From the NCBI GenBank assembly GCA_015852425.1, contig JAAAIG010000525.1, positions 337 to 27,375 on the forward strand: a stretch of DNA of 27,039 nucleotides. Direction: 5' to 3'. A model generated the notes under the pieces. It did no database searches. It was not told where the DNA came from and saw only the letters and a program-made list of their open reading frames with translations. Position 1 is the stretch's first letter; every line of letters starts with the position of its first letter. Of the stretch, positions 1 to 10,500 are shown in pieces. This DNA is from Gryganskiella cystojenkinii (Eukaryota > Mortierellomycota > Mortierellomycetes > Mortierellales > Mortierellaceae). The position numbers and the translations under genes are program-made.

Positions 1-201
1 ATTCCTTCCTCCCTCTTTCCACCTGGAATCCTTCTCCATCCTCTCGTCCTCTCCTACATTGTTTCTTTGCAAATAGTCATTGTCCCTCTGAGGAACAACT
101 CTTGACTTTTATTCTTAATCTTTCCTCGTTCCCGATAGCACAGCCCTACGCCTTCTTCTTTCATCTCATTCATCAGTTGTCACCCACCCCCAGCGCCAGC
201 C
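1..201 (+). promoter_or_regulatory. Pyrimidine-rich 5' leader/promoter of the HSPA12-like gene
   Basis: The sequence before the ATG at 202 is strongly C/T-rich, with runs of cct, ttc and ctc from 1 to about 60 and again at 105-185. No clear TATA box is visible. Pyrimidine-rich stretches just upstream of start codons are common in fungal core promoters and leaders. The bases before the ATG (ccagcc) are an acceptable fungal start context. Only 201 bases of upstream sequence lie in the window. Confidence 0.35.
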
Positions 202-2317
202 ATGCAACAGCAGTTCTTCAACACAAAAGACTACCCCATCGTCATGGCCATTGACTTTGGCACTACCTTTTCGTATGGATAAAAAAAAAGAAATGCATGC
301 CTCTTTCTTGTAGTTTGTTGCGCATAATTCTTCTTTTTTCGTTTTCTAACGAGCTGGCTCTTATCCAACCTTGAACTCTTTTTTCATCTTTTATCCGTGC
401 CCAAAAACACATAGAGGTTGTGCTTATGCCTATGCCCAGGACGACAAAGAGGTTATCGACATCACCTCTTGGTAAGTGATGTTCTCACTGTGGCTCTTTT
501 CTTATTTTTTATTAGTATTACTTCGCCCTTTCCGTCGTCCGATGCATGCACCTTTTTTTTTTTTTTTTGTGTTGTTTTGGTTCTTCTTTTTGTCGCCCCC
601 ACGCATACCCCCAACCGTCACCCAACCGTCCTCTGACCTTTGGTCTCTGCCATCGCAATTAGGCCAAGACAGAGTATTCAGTACCCAAAGACACCGACTC
701 TGAACCTGTACAAAAAGGATGATCCCGAACACAAGATGGTCGCCTGGGGTTGGAAAGCCAAGATGGAGACACTCAAGCCCGCGGGTCGTCATCACACGCT
801 CCTGTACCAGTACAAGTTGCATCTTGACGAGAACCTCGCCCACTCCAAACTCGATGTCGATATTTCGGTCAACGACGCGATTGCAGATTACCTCGAGGCA
901 TTTCACGAATACGTTGTCGGCGAGATCATGCGCGGCTTTGCCAAGAATTTCCAACGAGACCATTTCCGGTACTGTCTCACGGTTCCTGCCATGTGGTCCG
1001 ATCGGGCCAAGAACGTCATGCGTCAAGCTGCGGTCAAGGCCAAGTTGATCAAGGAAACTGATCATCCGGATCGACTCATGTTGATCTCTGAACCCGAAGC
1101 CGCGGCCTTGTACTGTGAACGCAAGTGCGAGCAGTTCGATCTCGGTCATGGCGACAAGTTTATGATTTGTGATGCCGGTGGTGGAACTGTCGATCTGATT
1201 GTTTTTGAGATCGCAGTCACCAGTGCTGGACGACGTCTTTCCGAGGTCACCAAGGGTCATGGAGCCTCCTGTGGATCTGTCTTCCTTGACAGAAACATGC
1301 GTCGACTCTTGGATGAACGATTCGGTCATAACGCAGCCAACTTCCCTGCCAACATCATTCCAAACTTGGTCGACACCTTTGCCGACGTGATCAAGCCCCA
1401 GTTTGATGGATTGGAGGACCAGTTTTTGCAATTGCCCGCGAACAAGTGTTTCGATGACCTGGATGATCCCGAGGCGGTCGGTATCGATGATGGTTACTTG
1501 GTCCTGACTGCTCCAGAGTTGACCCAGAAGGTCTTTGAGCCCGTGGTCCGCGATGTCTTGTCCTTGATCCAGGAACAGTTAACCCAGGCCGTGAATTGTT
1601 CCGCTATCTTCTTGGTCGGAGGCTTTGGTTCGTCTAACTACCTCTTCAGTCGCGTCAAGCAACAGTTTAGCAACCAGGTCAGTTTGATCTCGATCCCACC
1701 TCGTCCCGAGTTGGCTGTGGTCCGAGGAGCGGTCTGTGTGGGATTGAACCCTCGTGTAGTCACCTCGCGTATTGCTCGTCGCTGCTACGGTATTTCCTCG
1801 GATCAGCCTTTTGAGAAGGGCAAGGATCCATTGGCGAAGCGCAAGTTTGAGGTCAATGGTGTCTGGTGCATTGATCGTTTCTCGCCTTATGTGAAGAAGG
1901 GTCAAAAGTTGAACGTAGACGAGTCGATCGGCCGAGAGTTCTCGTTCACAAAGTATTCGGAGGCACCCGAGGATTACAACATTGCGCTGTATGCGGCGGA
2001 TACGGATGGGGACCCACCAAGATACACCACGGATGTTGGTGTGATCAAGCTGGCGGATATTCCTATCCCCTGCCCGCACTCTCCCTCTGCTCGTCTTGGC
2101 TCAATGGTACGCTTATACTTTCTTTTCGCCTTCGCATCTTATACCCACTTTTTTGATCGTTACCTAACGCGGCTATTTTTTTTTATCTTTTTTTACGTGT
2201 TAGGTCAAGGTCAAGGTCAACATGAACTTTGGATTGAACGAGATCAAGGCCGAGGCCGTAGTTGGCGACAAGGTGTACAGCACCATTCTGCAGTTTGATG
2301 CAGTCGATACCTTTTAA
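202..2317 (+). CDS. HSPA12-like Hsp70-family ATPase (4 exons)
   Basis: Model: exons 202-272, 415-471, 663-2106 and 2204-2317; all introns are GT-AG and phases agree, giving about 561 aa. The actin/Hsp70 nucleotide-binding fold is visible. The phosphate-1 loop DFGTTFSG (residues 18-25) is rebuilt exactly across the first splice junction. Phosphate-2 ICDAGGGTVDL is near 211-221, and the adenosine-binding motif FLVGGFGSS is near 359-367. After the ATPase domain there are only about 190 residues, without a recognisable DnaK-type substrate-binding domain and lid or a C-terminal EEVD. That layout is typical of the HSPA12A/B group of distant Hsp70s, which are expanded in many fungi. Expected role: a cytosolic ATP-dependent regulator or chaperone-like protein; client unknown. 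The short last exon encodes a beta-rich tail ending in VDTF. Family call is firm; the cellular role is not known. Confidence 0.9.
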
Positions 2318-2371
2318 TTTTTTTTAAGCCCACACATATATCCTTTTTTCTTCACTCTGTGTCTACCTCTG

Positions 2372-2377
2372 AATAAA
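2372..2377 (+). terminator. Candidate polyadenylation signal (AATAAA) of the HSPA12-like gene
   Basis: An AATAAA hexamer lies 55 bases after the stop codon at 2317. A second copy is at 2464-2469. Position and sequence fit a fungal efficiency/positioning element, but the cleavage site cannot be seen. Confidence 0.4.
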
Positions 2378-2718
2378 CCAAAAGTCACAGAACCCATATA
2401 CGACACAGAAAGAGGATCCCTCCTCTTCTCGCGGAGAAACGCGTTGTTTTTTTGTCGGCGTATAAATAAACGATTGCCCCTCTCTTCAGGCGGCCTTTTC
2501 TCTCTTATCAATGCTATTACTCGAGAAATACACAGGTCACAAGAAGGTGCAACGGTACAAATCTGCAAAGGTCTGCAGTTGGGAACATCTGCACTCGGGG
2601 CTCAACTCAAAGAAGGCTAGGCGAGGTTCTGAGACAACACCTAGGGGTGAAACTCAGCCATCCAACTACGACCAGGGACTTTTTCTCGGTCACCGCTGGG
2701 TGCCCTAAACCGCTGCCC

Positions 2719-2764
2719 GTGTTGTCCAGGATTCGAACCCGGGACCCTTGGGCCAGAGTGCTAA
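2719..2764 (-). pseudogene. tRNA-like relic (intact T-arm, damaged body)
   Basis: Read on the minus strand, the block has TTAGCACTCTGG, resembling the end of a D-arm and start of an anticodon stem, and then a complete T-arm. The T-arm has stem CCGGG/CCTGG with one G-U pair around the loop TTCGAAT (2726-2742), and GGTTCGAATCC matches the Pol III B-box consensus. The next seven bases would be the 3' acceptor strand, ACAACAC. The rest fails: the anticodon arm is shortened, with no proper 5-bp stem and 7-base loop, and no GTGTTGT partner lies upstream on that strand. It is therefore probably a truncated tRNA gene or a fragment of a tRNA-derived SINE, not a working tRNA. Confidence 0.45.
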
Positions 2765-2775
2765 TTCAAAAAACG

Positions 2776-2802
2776 CGTGACGTGGCTTTAGCCGTTGTCA
2801 CG
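2776..2802. repeat. Imperfect hairpin with embedded CACGTG
   Basis: CGTGAC (2776-2781) and GTCACG (2797-2802) are inverted copies. Inside them, GGC and GCC pair around a TTTA loop, with a small GT/GTT internal bulge. The right arm runs into a CACGTG E-box at 2799-2804. It sits beside the tRNA-like relic and about 360 bases upstream of the golgin start codon. Function unknown. Confidence 0.4.
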
Positions 2803-3160
2803 TGCAGACCAATTTGGCTTTGTGTGGACTCTCTACTGTGTTCGCCCCCACAGCCGCATTCGAACCCGCTTTGACTTATGTCGAATCCCAATCGACTCTT
2901 TTTTAAATTAACTTTGTTCATCCGACCCAACGCACACCCACTACGCTCTCCTCACCATTTGCAACTTCTCCTCCGACAGCCTTCAAGGTTCGACCCATAT
3001 TATTATGCAATGATGCGTTTGGTATGCCCATGTCATTGTTCTCATTCATTTGTCTCATCTTTTTTGTTCTTTTATCTCTTAGAAAAGGAACCAAATCACC
3101 AAGACGTGTTAACCAAGGAACAAAAGAAGGAGCAAAGAGTTCGACCACCACATATAAACA

Positions 3161-6100
3161 ATGAGCGGCTTCTTTGGCACGGGCGGCTCAGGGTCAGGAT
3201 CCTCTACTAACGCCAACGGGTCTAGTTCAGGAAGCGGAACTGGAGGTGGAGGGGGAGGAGGATGGGGCAGCTTTCTCAAGCAAGGGTTATCATCGATCGA
3301 GTCAAAACTCGACATGGTCCTCGATATGCAGGTCCCGATTCCAGGAGGAGCCTCTGCAACCCTAACCTCGTATTCCCCTCACGCTACCGTGCTCCCCTCG
3401 AGTTTTACATCTGGAGCGAAAGAATACAACACCAACACGACCACCACCACCTCCTCCTCTTCACCCAAGATTTCTACATCGAGCAGAGTCGACCTCGCGA
3501 CCGGCAGAGACTCTGAGGATACGAGCGATAGTGTAGATGGACAGAGTCATGCCAAGAGAGCCTCGACCGTGTCGACGAAATCATCAATTAACAGTGTACG
3601 AGCCTCCGTCGACGACTCAACGGGCAAGGACGCCGCCAAAGTAGAACAAACTCCTGTCACTGTCGATCCATTCACAGGGATGATCACGACTGCACCAGGG
3701 ATCGCTCGCATGGCGACACCACCAATTTCAGGCGCCAGTATCGCTTCTGCCGCAACCTCGACCATGAATGCTGCAGCTGCAGCAGCGGCAGCAAACAGGG
3801 AACGATTGGAGCAGAGGATGAGAGGCATCTTCAAGAAACCATCAACCTCAACAACAGCAGAGACTGCGCCTACGACCCCTACGCCTTCGACTACTGCGGC
3901 TTCCTCTCCTGTCCATTCACCATTACTTTCTGGAGCAAAACAGAGGGAGGAGAATGAAAAGCCAGAGGCGGAGGTGGATTCGGAGGCGAACAGACAGCCC
4001 ACAGAGAATCTAGCAAAGGATCTGGGTTCTGTCAAAACTGATGAATCTACTCAGTCTGTCGATCAGGACACCGAGAATTGGACCACCTCCGACACAACTG
4101 ACGGAGTGGCTGACGAGTCCAAGATCGAGACCGAGAATGACCAACCAGAGTCCAAAGACACCAAAGAGGTATCTCTAGTAGCAGCGGATGTGGACCTCGA
4201 CGATTCAAAGACGCCTGTCTCTGAATCGATCTCCTTGGGGAAGTTCAAGGACGACGATGAGGACGATATGGACCTCGACAAATTAAAGGAGGATACCATG
4301 GCTCATACAGAGGTCACCAAGGAAGATACCGGAGGCTCTGAAAAAGTTGACTTGGTCCAGAGTCAGGAGACTGAGAAGGCAGATGACGAGAACGAGCGCA
4401 AACTAGAAGATACCCCTGCACGGAGCTCTATCGAGAGTGAATCCACGTTCTCGCCGGCTATCCCCGTGACCGATTCATCTGATACACCTAAAACTTCGAC
4501 CGAAGCGGACACAAGCGACAGTCAGGAGGAATCACCCTCGACTCTGATGGAGCCTATCAAAATCGTGGCAGCTGTTATTCCGCCATCGTCCAGTTCAAAT
4601 GCTCAAAAATCGGTCCTGGAACAACGAGAGGAGCAGCTGTTCAAGGCGATGCAGGAACAGTCTTCGTTACTGGAACGACTTCGAGATCTCGAAGACGCCA
4701 AGGCTTCAGAAGATGCTCTTCGGGTAAACAAGATTGCGGGTCTGGAGAAGATTATTGAGAGTCAAAAGAAGGAGCTCGAGGTCGCCAGGGCCAGCAACCT
4801 GACCAGTCAACCGAAATCGATCCAAAAGACTCTCGAGGAACAACGTGCGTTGTTGGAGGAGAAGGATGAGCAGATCCGTGGCTTGTTGGTGGAAGGTAAA
4901 CAGCCCTTCTTTGTGAACTTACAATGAGAGAAATCTGTTGGTTTCCTCGATATTCGCAATTACTGAGACGATTTTGTTTTTTTATTCTTTCATTCCGCTT
5001 TCTTAACAGGCGAGATCCTGTCCAAGAAAGAATTCAAAAACCTGACCTCGATCAAGACTCTGCGGACAAAAAACATTGAGCAAGAAAAGAATCAGATGGA
5101 TCTCCAAAAGAAGTTTGACAAGTTGTCCGCAGACTTGGCAGAGACACAGGGAAGGGTTTCAAGACTTTTGGATGACAACAAACAACTCAGTGGTAGGAAA
5201 TGGATTACGCGGACAATATTGTAGATGTGTACGCCGTCGGCTGGGATGTTAATATTGCTCCTTACGATTCTCTACTCACGTTCCTCATTCTCCCCCCTCC
5301 CCCAGACTCCCTTCGATCTACACATGACACGAATCAGCGACAGGCGAAGCAAATCAGCAAACTGGAAAGCGAGGTCTCTCAGCTCCGCGAAGACAAGTCT
5401 GGTTTACAACTCGGCTTGGATCGTGCCTGGCAAGAACTCTCCGAGGCTCGCAAGGCTTCTGCTGAACTGTCGAATCAAACCCACGCTGCGGCTCTGGATC
5501 GCGAGGTGAAGCTAAACGAGGAACTCTTGCAACAAGTTACGACCCTTAAAAAACAACACGAGTCGGTCGAACAATCCCTTCGACAAGATATTCAGGATTT
5601 GAGAGTCAGTCTCTCGAATCGGGAGGAGCTTGCCGGCGAAACCGAGGATCATTTGAGAATGGAGATCAAGAGCTTGCAATACCGTTTGGAACAGACAGAC
5701 AACGATTCGTTCGAATTGCAAGAGGCATTGGATGAGGCCCGGAGACCGTTGCTGAGACAGATGGAACAAATTCAGAACCAACATGCGATCGCGTCCAGGA
5801 ACTGGGACAAGATCGAAGCCCAGTTGACGAGGCGTGTGACCGAGGCGGAGGAGGACGTTAACAAAGCCCAAGATCGGGAACGCGCTGTGAGGGATCGATT
5901 CGATGAAGTGGTAAGAACGCCTATTCATTGGTTCTTCATCAAAGAAAAAAGAGAATACGTTTTGACTTCAAATGGACACATCGAACTGATCATGCTGTCG
6001 TCTGTATTGTATGGTTTTGGTCAACATAGAAATCTCAAAACAGTACGTTAGAGGCTCGTTTGGAAACGTTGCGGATAGCGGATACTCAACTCCGTTCCGA

Positions 6101-7051
6101 GGTCAGCGCCAGTAAACGAATCATTGTCGAGAAAGAGGAAGCCGCTCGTCAAGCCCAGGCGGAACTGAGTCGAGAACGCGTCAACCGTGAAAGAGCAGTT
6201 GAGGAAGCGAAGGCAGACGTGGAACGGAAATGGCGGCTATTACAGCAGGCTGAGACTGAGAAACATAAAGCTCAACTGCACCAGTTATCTTCAACATCAC
6301 AACGTGGAGCCACGCTTCCTGTACCAAATGCTACAGAGGACGAAGTAGTCATGCTCTCTGCGGTCCCACCGCCTAGGAGACCTTCGTCTTCTTCGACGAC
6401 GACAACAAGTGCACAACAGACGCCGCTGATGGGGACCAGTTTTGAATCGACCTCGTTGACGAGCCCCACGAACCTGGATGGTATGTCACCTTCGTTGTCG
6501 AGGACGAGTTCGTCTCACACCATGTCGGGAATGGCAGCGGGAGTAAGCACTGGGTCGTCTGCATTGGGATTGTCTGGTCTTGGAGGTAGTCATTCTACTG
6601 GGCCTGCGGTCGCGATTGAACGGCTGAATACGATGGTGCGTCAATTGGAGGGTCAGGTCACGTTCTTGGCAGAGCAAGTTCGCACCACCAACAAGAACAA
6701 AGGTAAGAAAAATGACTCATTTTTCTCGCAATTTGAGAGGATAGATGACGTACTGCCTTCTCATATTTTCATTACATTTTCCTTTTATCCCTGCTTATAG
6801 ATGACCTTTCGGATGAGCTAGTCAAGGTGACCATGGAGCTCGAAGAATTGCAACAGGTTGCTAGCCGTGTGCCCGGACTGGAACAAGAGCTCTCATTACT
6901 CCAACAGCGCCACAAGGCCGCACTTGAGATGTTGGGTGAGAAGACAGAGGAGGTCCAGGAGCTTCAACAGGATATCTCGGATGTCAAGGAGGCCTATCGA
7001 GATCAGATCAATGAGCTCCTGAGTCAACTCGAAAAGTCTAGAACGCGGTAG
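3161..7051 (+). CDS. TMF/Sgm1-type golgin, coiled-coil Golgi protein (5 exons)
   Basis: Model: exons 3161-4895, 5010-5192, 5306-5910, 6030-6702 and 6801-7051; GT-AG introns, consistent phases, 1148 aa. The N-terminus is Gly/Ser-rich, followed by WGSFLKQGLSSIESKLDMVL (35-54), which resembles the start of TMF1/Sgm1. Residues about 60-480 are acidic, Ser/Thr-rich and probably disordered. Coiled coil begins near 484 with heptad-rich LEQREEQLFKAM and continues through exon 3. A Ser/Thr-rich hinge in exon 4 precedes a short helix. The C-terminus, with VPGLEQELSLLQQRHKAALE and then VKEAYRDQINELLSQLE, is the typical TMF TATA-binding/Rab6-binding tail. Known family role: Golgi tethering and retrograde vesicle traffic through Rab6/Ypt6. 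The historical 'TATA element modulatory factor' name should not be read as evidence of DNA binding. A glycine run and an alanine run (near 201-209) are notable. Confidence 0.9.
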
Positions 7052-7271
7052 CTCCTCAACTCTTTTTCTTTGTCACCCTCACCATTTAATGAATATGACC
7101 ATAGCAAAAGAATAGTAGATATCAGATCATATCCAGCCAAATTCGAAAAAGGACACGGTCTCAGAGTTTTCTTGAGGGTTCCATGTCCCATCAACTTCGG
7201 TTTCTGTTGAGAGTTTCCTGCCTCGATGGCAGCTTTTTGGTCACGTAAAATCCGCGAGAGCGTTGTCCAGG

Positions 7272-7316
7272 CCTGAAACCCTAAAATACGTCAAAACGAA
7301 ACATAGGGTCTCCAGG
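7272..7316. repeat. Imperfect inverted repeat between convergent genes
   Basis: CCTGAAACCCTA (7272-7283) is an imperfect inverted copy of TAGGGTCTCCAGG (7304-7316), separated by a 20-base A-rich loop. A stem of roughly 10 pairs could form in either transcript. It may help to end transcription or may be chance. Confidence 0.3.
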
Positions 7317-7513
7317 CTGTGTTTTCTCCATCCAAACCCAGAGTTTTTCTCTTTTTTCTTCTTCTGTTGTTGACCTACAACTTCTTTGGGTCTTCTAAAG
7401 GTTTCTCTTCATGAAGGTTTACATGTCTATTTTCTGAGGAATGAATGAAAAAAATGCATTGCTTTTGTAAGCTAGAGTGTCATTATTAAGTACCAAGGAA
7501 AGAGGTAGGAGAG

Positions 7514-7540
7514 GTATATATATGTGTGTGTGTATGTGTG
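7514..7540. repeat. TA/TG microsatellite
   Basis: A short alternating stretch (tatatata followed by tgtgtgtg and tatgtgtg) lies in the likely 3' UTR of the bHLH gene, about 30 bases past its stop codon on the minus strand. Confidence 0.6.
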
Positions 7541-7570
7541 AGGTGGGGAGAATGAGTTTTGTGTGTATAA

Positions 7571-10500
7571 CTAAGAGGCCTCCGTCATCTCCATGTCGCG
7601 ACTAAAGGTTTGACTTTGGCTAGTCTGTCTTCGGGGCACATCCTCCTCTTCATCATCGTCATCCTCCTCCTCATATTCCTCCTCGTCGCCCTCATCCTCT
7701 TCTTCGTCCGCTTCTTCCTCTCCCAATTCTTCTTCCTCGTCCATGTCGTTATCCTTCTTATTTGATCTAGAGGGTGTCTTGCTCAAGGACTTTCTCCGCC
7801 GCTTGGAAGAGGATGAAATAGCATGCGAGGAAGCAGGATCAGTCGAGTTTCGATTGGTTTTGGGTTTTGAGGTCGTAGGCTTCGATGAAGGGGCTGAAAT
7901 CTGAGGGATAACCTCGCTCTCACTGTCATCATCTCCACTATCGAGAGTTTCGCGACTGTTCTTGTCGAGAGAATGGGCGGGGCCATGCTTGCGCTTATTA
8001 TCTTCTTTTGCCTGCGCAGTAGGGGACGCTGTGCTCCCTTGTCCTTTTTGTCCGGTAATGGATGCAGTGACATTTAAGTCAGCGGTTGTGTTCTTGTTGC
8101 TGTGGTTGTTTTCATTGGGGGACTTGTCGCCATCTTTGTCCCTGTCCTTTTCTTTCTCCTTGTCCTGTTGGTTTCCTATTCGGGCTGCCTCGACTGCCAG
8201 AGCACTCTGTTCCGCAAGCTCAGCCGCAATCTGAGCCGCCTCAGTCTCCTTCATCGTCGCGTCCGAGATTTGCTCCTCGCTCAATTTGCAGCCTTCAAAG
8301 AGCGATCGCATCTGCGCCTTGGTCAACGTGATCGACTTGGCGCCATCGTCGTTATCGTCATCTTCGTCACCAAACATGGATCCCACCCAAGACTCGATCG
8401 ATCGTTCCATGAACTCTTGTTGGACTTGAGTTCGAGCAATGACTAGATCCCGTTGGGCCAGCTCGGATTTCAAAGAGCAGATATAATCGAACGATTTCTT
8501 CAATAAGAAAACTTTGGAAGGTGCCTTTTCATGAATATTGGGGATCATCTGTCGAAGGTCCTCGAAACAATGCTTCAAAGAATCTCGACGTTTTTGTTCA
8601 GCGGCCTTGTGGGAAGTTCGACGAAGCTCGATACCCGAGTGGAGGTCTGTGTTGTAAGAGAGACCGAGAGCACTAAATCCACCGAAAAACAGAGTCCGTT
8701 GGCGAGATTAGTATCACAACTGAAACACAACGGAAACCTGAGATTCGTGGTGTAAAATAGGTGGCGAGGTGGTGACTTACGTGTGATCGCCATCGAGTAT
8801 ATTTTGGTAGTTGGACTTGGACGCCAGTCGAGCCATAACTTCAGACGTAGAAACACCCGGCATCCAGGGCTTCAGACCGGGAGAGACCAACAGGGGTTGA
8901 CCACGTGGTGACATCAAGATCGGTTGCTGTCCACCTCCAATACTGCCATTCCGATGTCCACGAGCACCCAAGTTAGCAGGCTGAGGCATCAATGTCGGTT
9001 TCAAGGCGGGTGAGATCAGAGTCGGGAATCCTGCTGTAGGTGGTGCCATAGGTGCGATAAAGGCCGCCATTGTACCCGGCGTCCGAGGCATGATTGGTCC
9101 TGCTGTCGTCGTGGCCGAGATTGACTTTCGACTGCTGATGCTGTTTCCACCTCCACCACCACTTCCGCCCTTCTTTCCAGAAGATGTTCTCGATCCTCCT
9201 GATTTGGTGGCGCTGGAGGAAGAGGAGACGTTTTCGGCGGCACTTGCTGATTTGTTGGGTTTGGATTTAGCCTTTGCGCTGGCACCAAATTTGGGTGAGG
9301 AGGTGGGAGTAGACTCGGATCCCGAGAGATTCATTAAAGATGCTGGCGTCACTGGTGCGAGCGCAGATTTTGGTGTATTCGTCTTGGAAGAGTGCGTTGG
9401 CGAGGAAGTATTTGAAGCCGGTGTCTTGGTGTTGTGAGTTGGGTGCGAAACATTAGGTGTTGATTGTGATGATCCTGAAGTCGTCGAGCCCTCAGTTCCT
9501 GCCATGATAACATCTCCACCGGAAGCCACAGCGGCCGAGCTGCTATCCTTACCCACAACAGATGAATGCACTGTTGTCGACCTTGCTGAACTCGATTGAT
9601 TGGATTGTTGAATCAACAAAGAGCCTTGATCCACATCCATAATTTGTTGCAGTTGTTGCGGCTGTGATTGTTGCTGCTGCTGCTGTTGCTGGGTTGGCTT
9701 TTGAGGAACCAACTGGAAGCTGGTGTTGATTGGAGTCGTCGACTGGTTCTGCGCAGGCATGGTCGAGATACTGAGCTGTCTTTGAGTTCTCTCTTGGTTA
9801 CGAGTCTGTTGCGAAGGCAGGATCATAGGTGAGCGAGGAGGTGGCATCATGGACGAGGCAGGCAGTGCGAAAAGCGCTGGGGAAGCAGGCATCATAGAAA
9901 GATGATTCATGTGCGAGACGAGTCTTGGCGAAGGGGAGGGTTGTCCGTTCAGACCTGGAGTCGTCGTCACAGGTTGACTAGTCGACATCATAATCGGCGA
10001 CGGGGTGGGTCTAACACTGGCGGGGAAGTGTATCGCCATAGGTGACGCCGGCGCAAGAGCAACAGTGGCTCTAGCACGACTGGTGCCAGTTGTGGTCGAA
10101 GGCGGTTTTCTGAGAGTCGATGGTGAGGAAGGTGCGGCACTCGTTAGGGGTTGCAGGGCTGGAAAGCTCTTGGACATGACGTTGCTGGTCACTCCAGCGG
10201 TACTGACGGTCGTTCTCGGGAGATTGGAAGCCGAGAGTCCATTCGTGACCCGCTCCACTGTTGTTCTTCTCTTCATGGGTGGTCGTTGACTGTTCAGAGC
10301 AGGACTTTTCGTGTCGATCAGAGCATGTTTTTGACCAGTCTGAAGCTGATCTGATGATACAGGTTGTTGCTGATGCTGCTGCTGCTGCTGTTGCTGTTGC
10401 TGTTGTGGTTGCTGTTGCTGGAATTGTTGCTGCTGCTGCGATTGCAACGAGGTTGACTGCTGGAGTTGCTGCAACTGATGCTGGATTTGCTGCTGCTGCG

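Larger units (their letters stand above)
2318..3160. other. Intergenic region between the HSPA12-like gene and the golgin gene
   Basis: No credible protein-coding gene is visible; the open frames here are short and low-complexity. The region holds the 3' UTR of the HSPA12-like gene, a tRNA-like relic on the minus strand (2719-2764), a second T-loop-like block (2856-2869), an imperfect hairpin (2776-2802) overlapping a CACGTG E-box (2799-2804), and a T-rich stretch before the golgin gene. No TATA box is well placed: the TATAAA at 3153-3158 is too close to the ATG at 3161. Confidence 0.6.
7052..7570. other. Convergent 3' intergenic region (golgin / bHLH gene)
   Basis: The golgin gene (+) ends at 7051 and the bHLH gene (-) ends at 7571, so these 519 bases hold both 3' UTRs. 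No gene is visible. Notable elements are the inverted repeat at 7272-7316 and a TA/TG microsatellite at about 7514-7540. No perfect AATAAA was seen for either gene. Confidence 0.6.

Noticed and set aside
502..1431. 309-codon minus-strand open frame over the HSPA12-like gene
   Set aside because: It is antisense to a well-supported Hsp70 ATPase domain; codon mirror of the real frame, no domain.
2719..2800. Functional tRNA gene
   Set aside because: No matching 5' acceptor strand and no proper anticodon arm; only the T-arm is intact.
8657..8672. Alternative bHLH intron acceptor ACACAG near 8657
   Set aside because: It gives the wrong phase for the basic region; the ATTTAG acceptor just upstream keeps the frame and adds conserved-looking residues.
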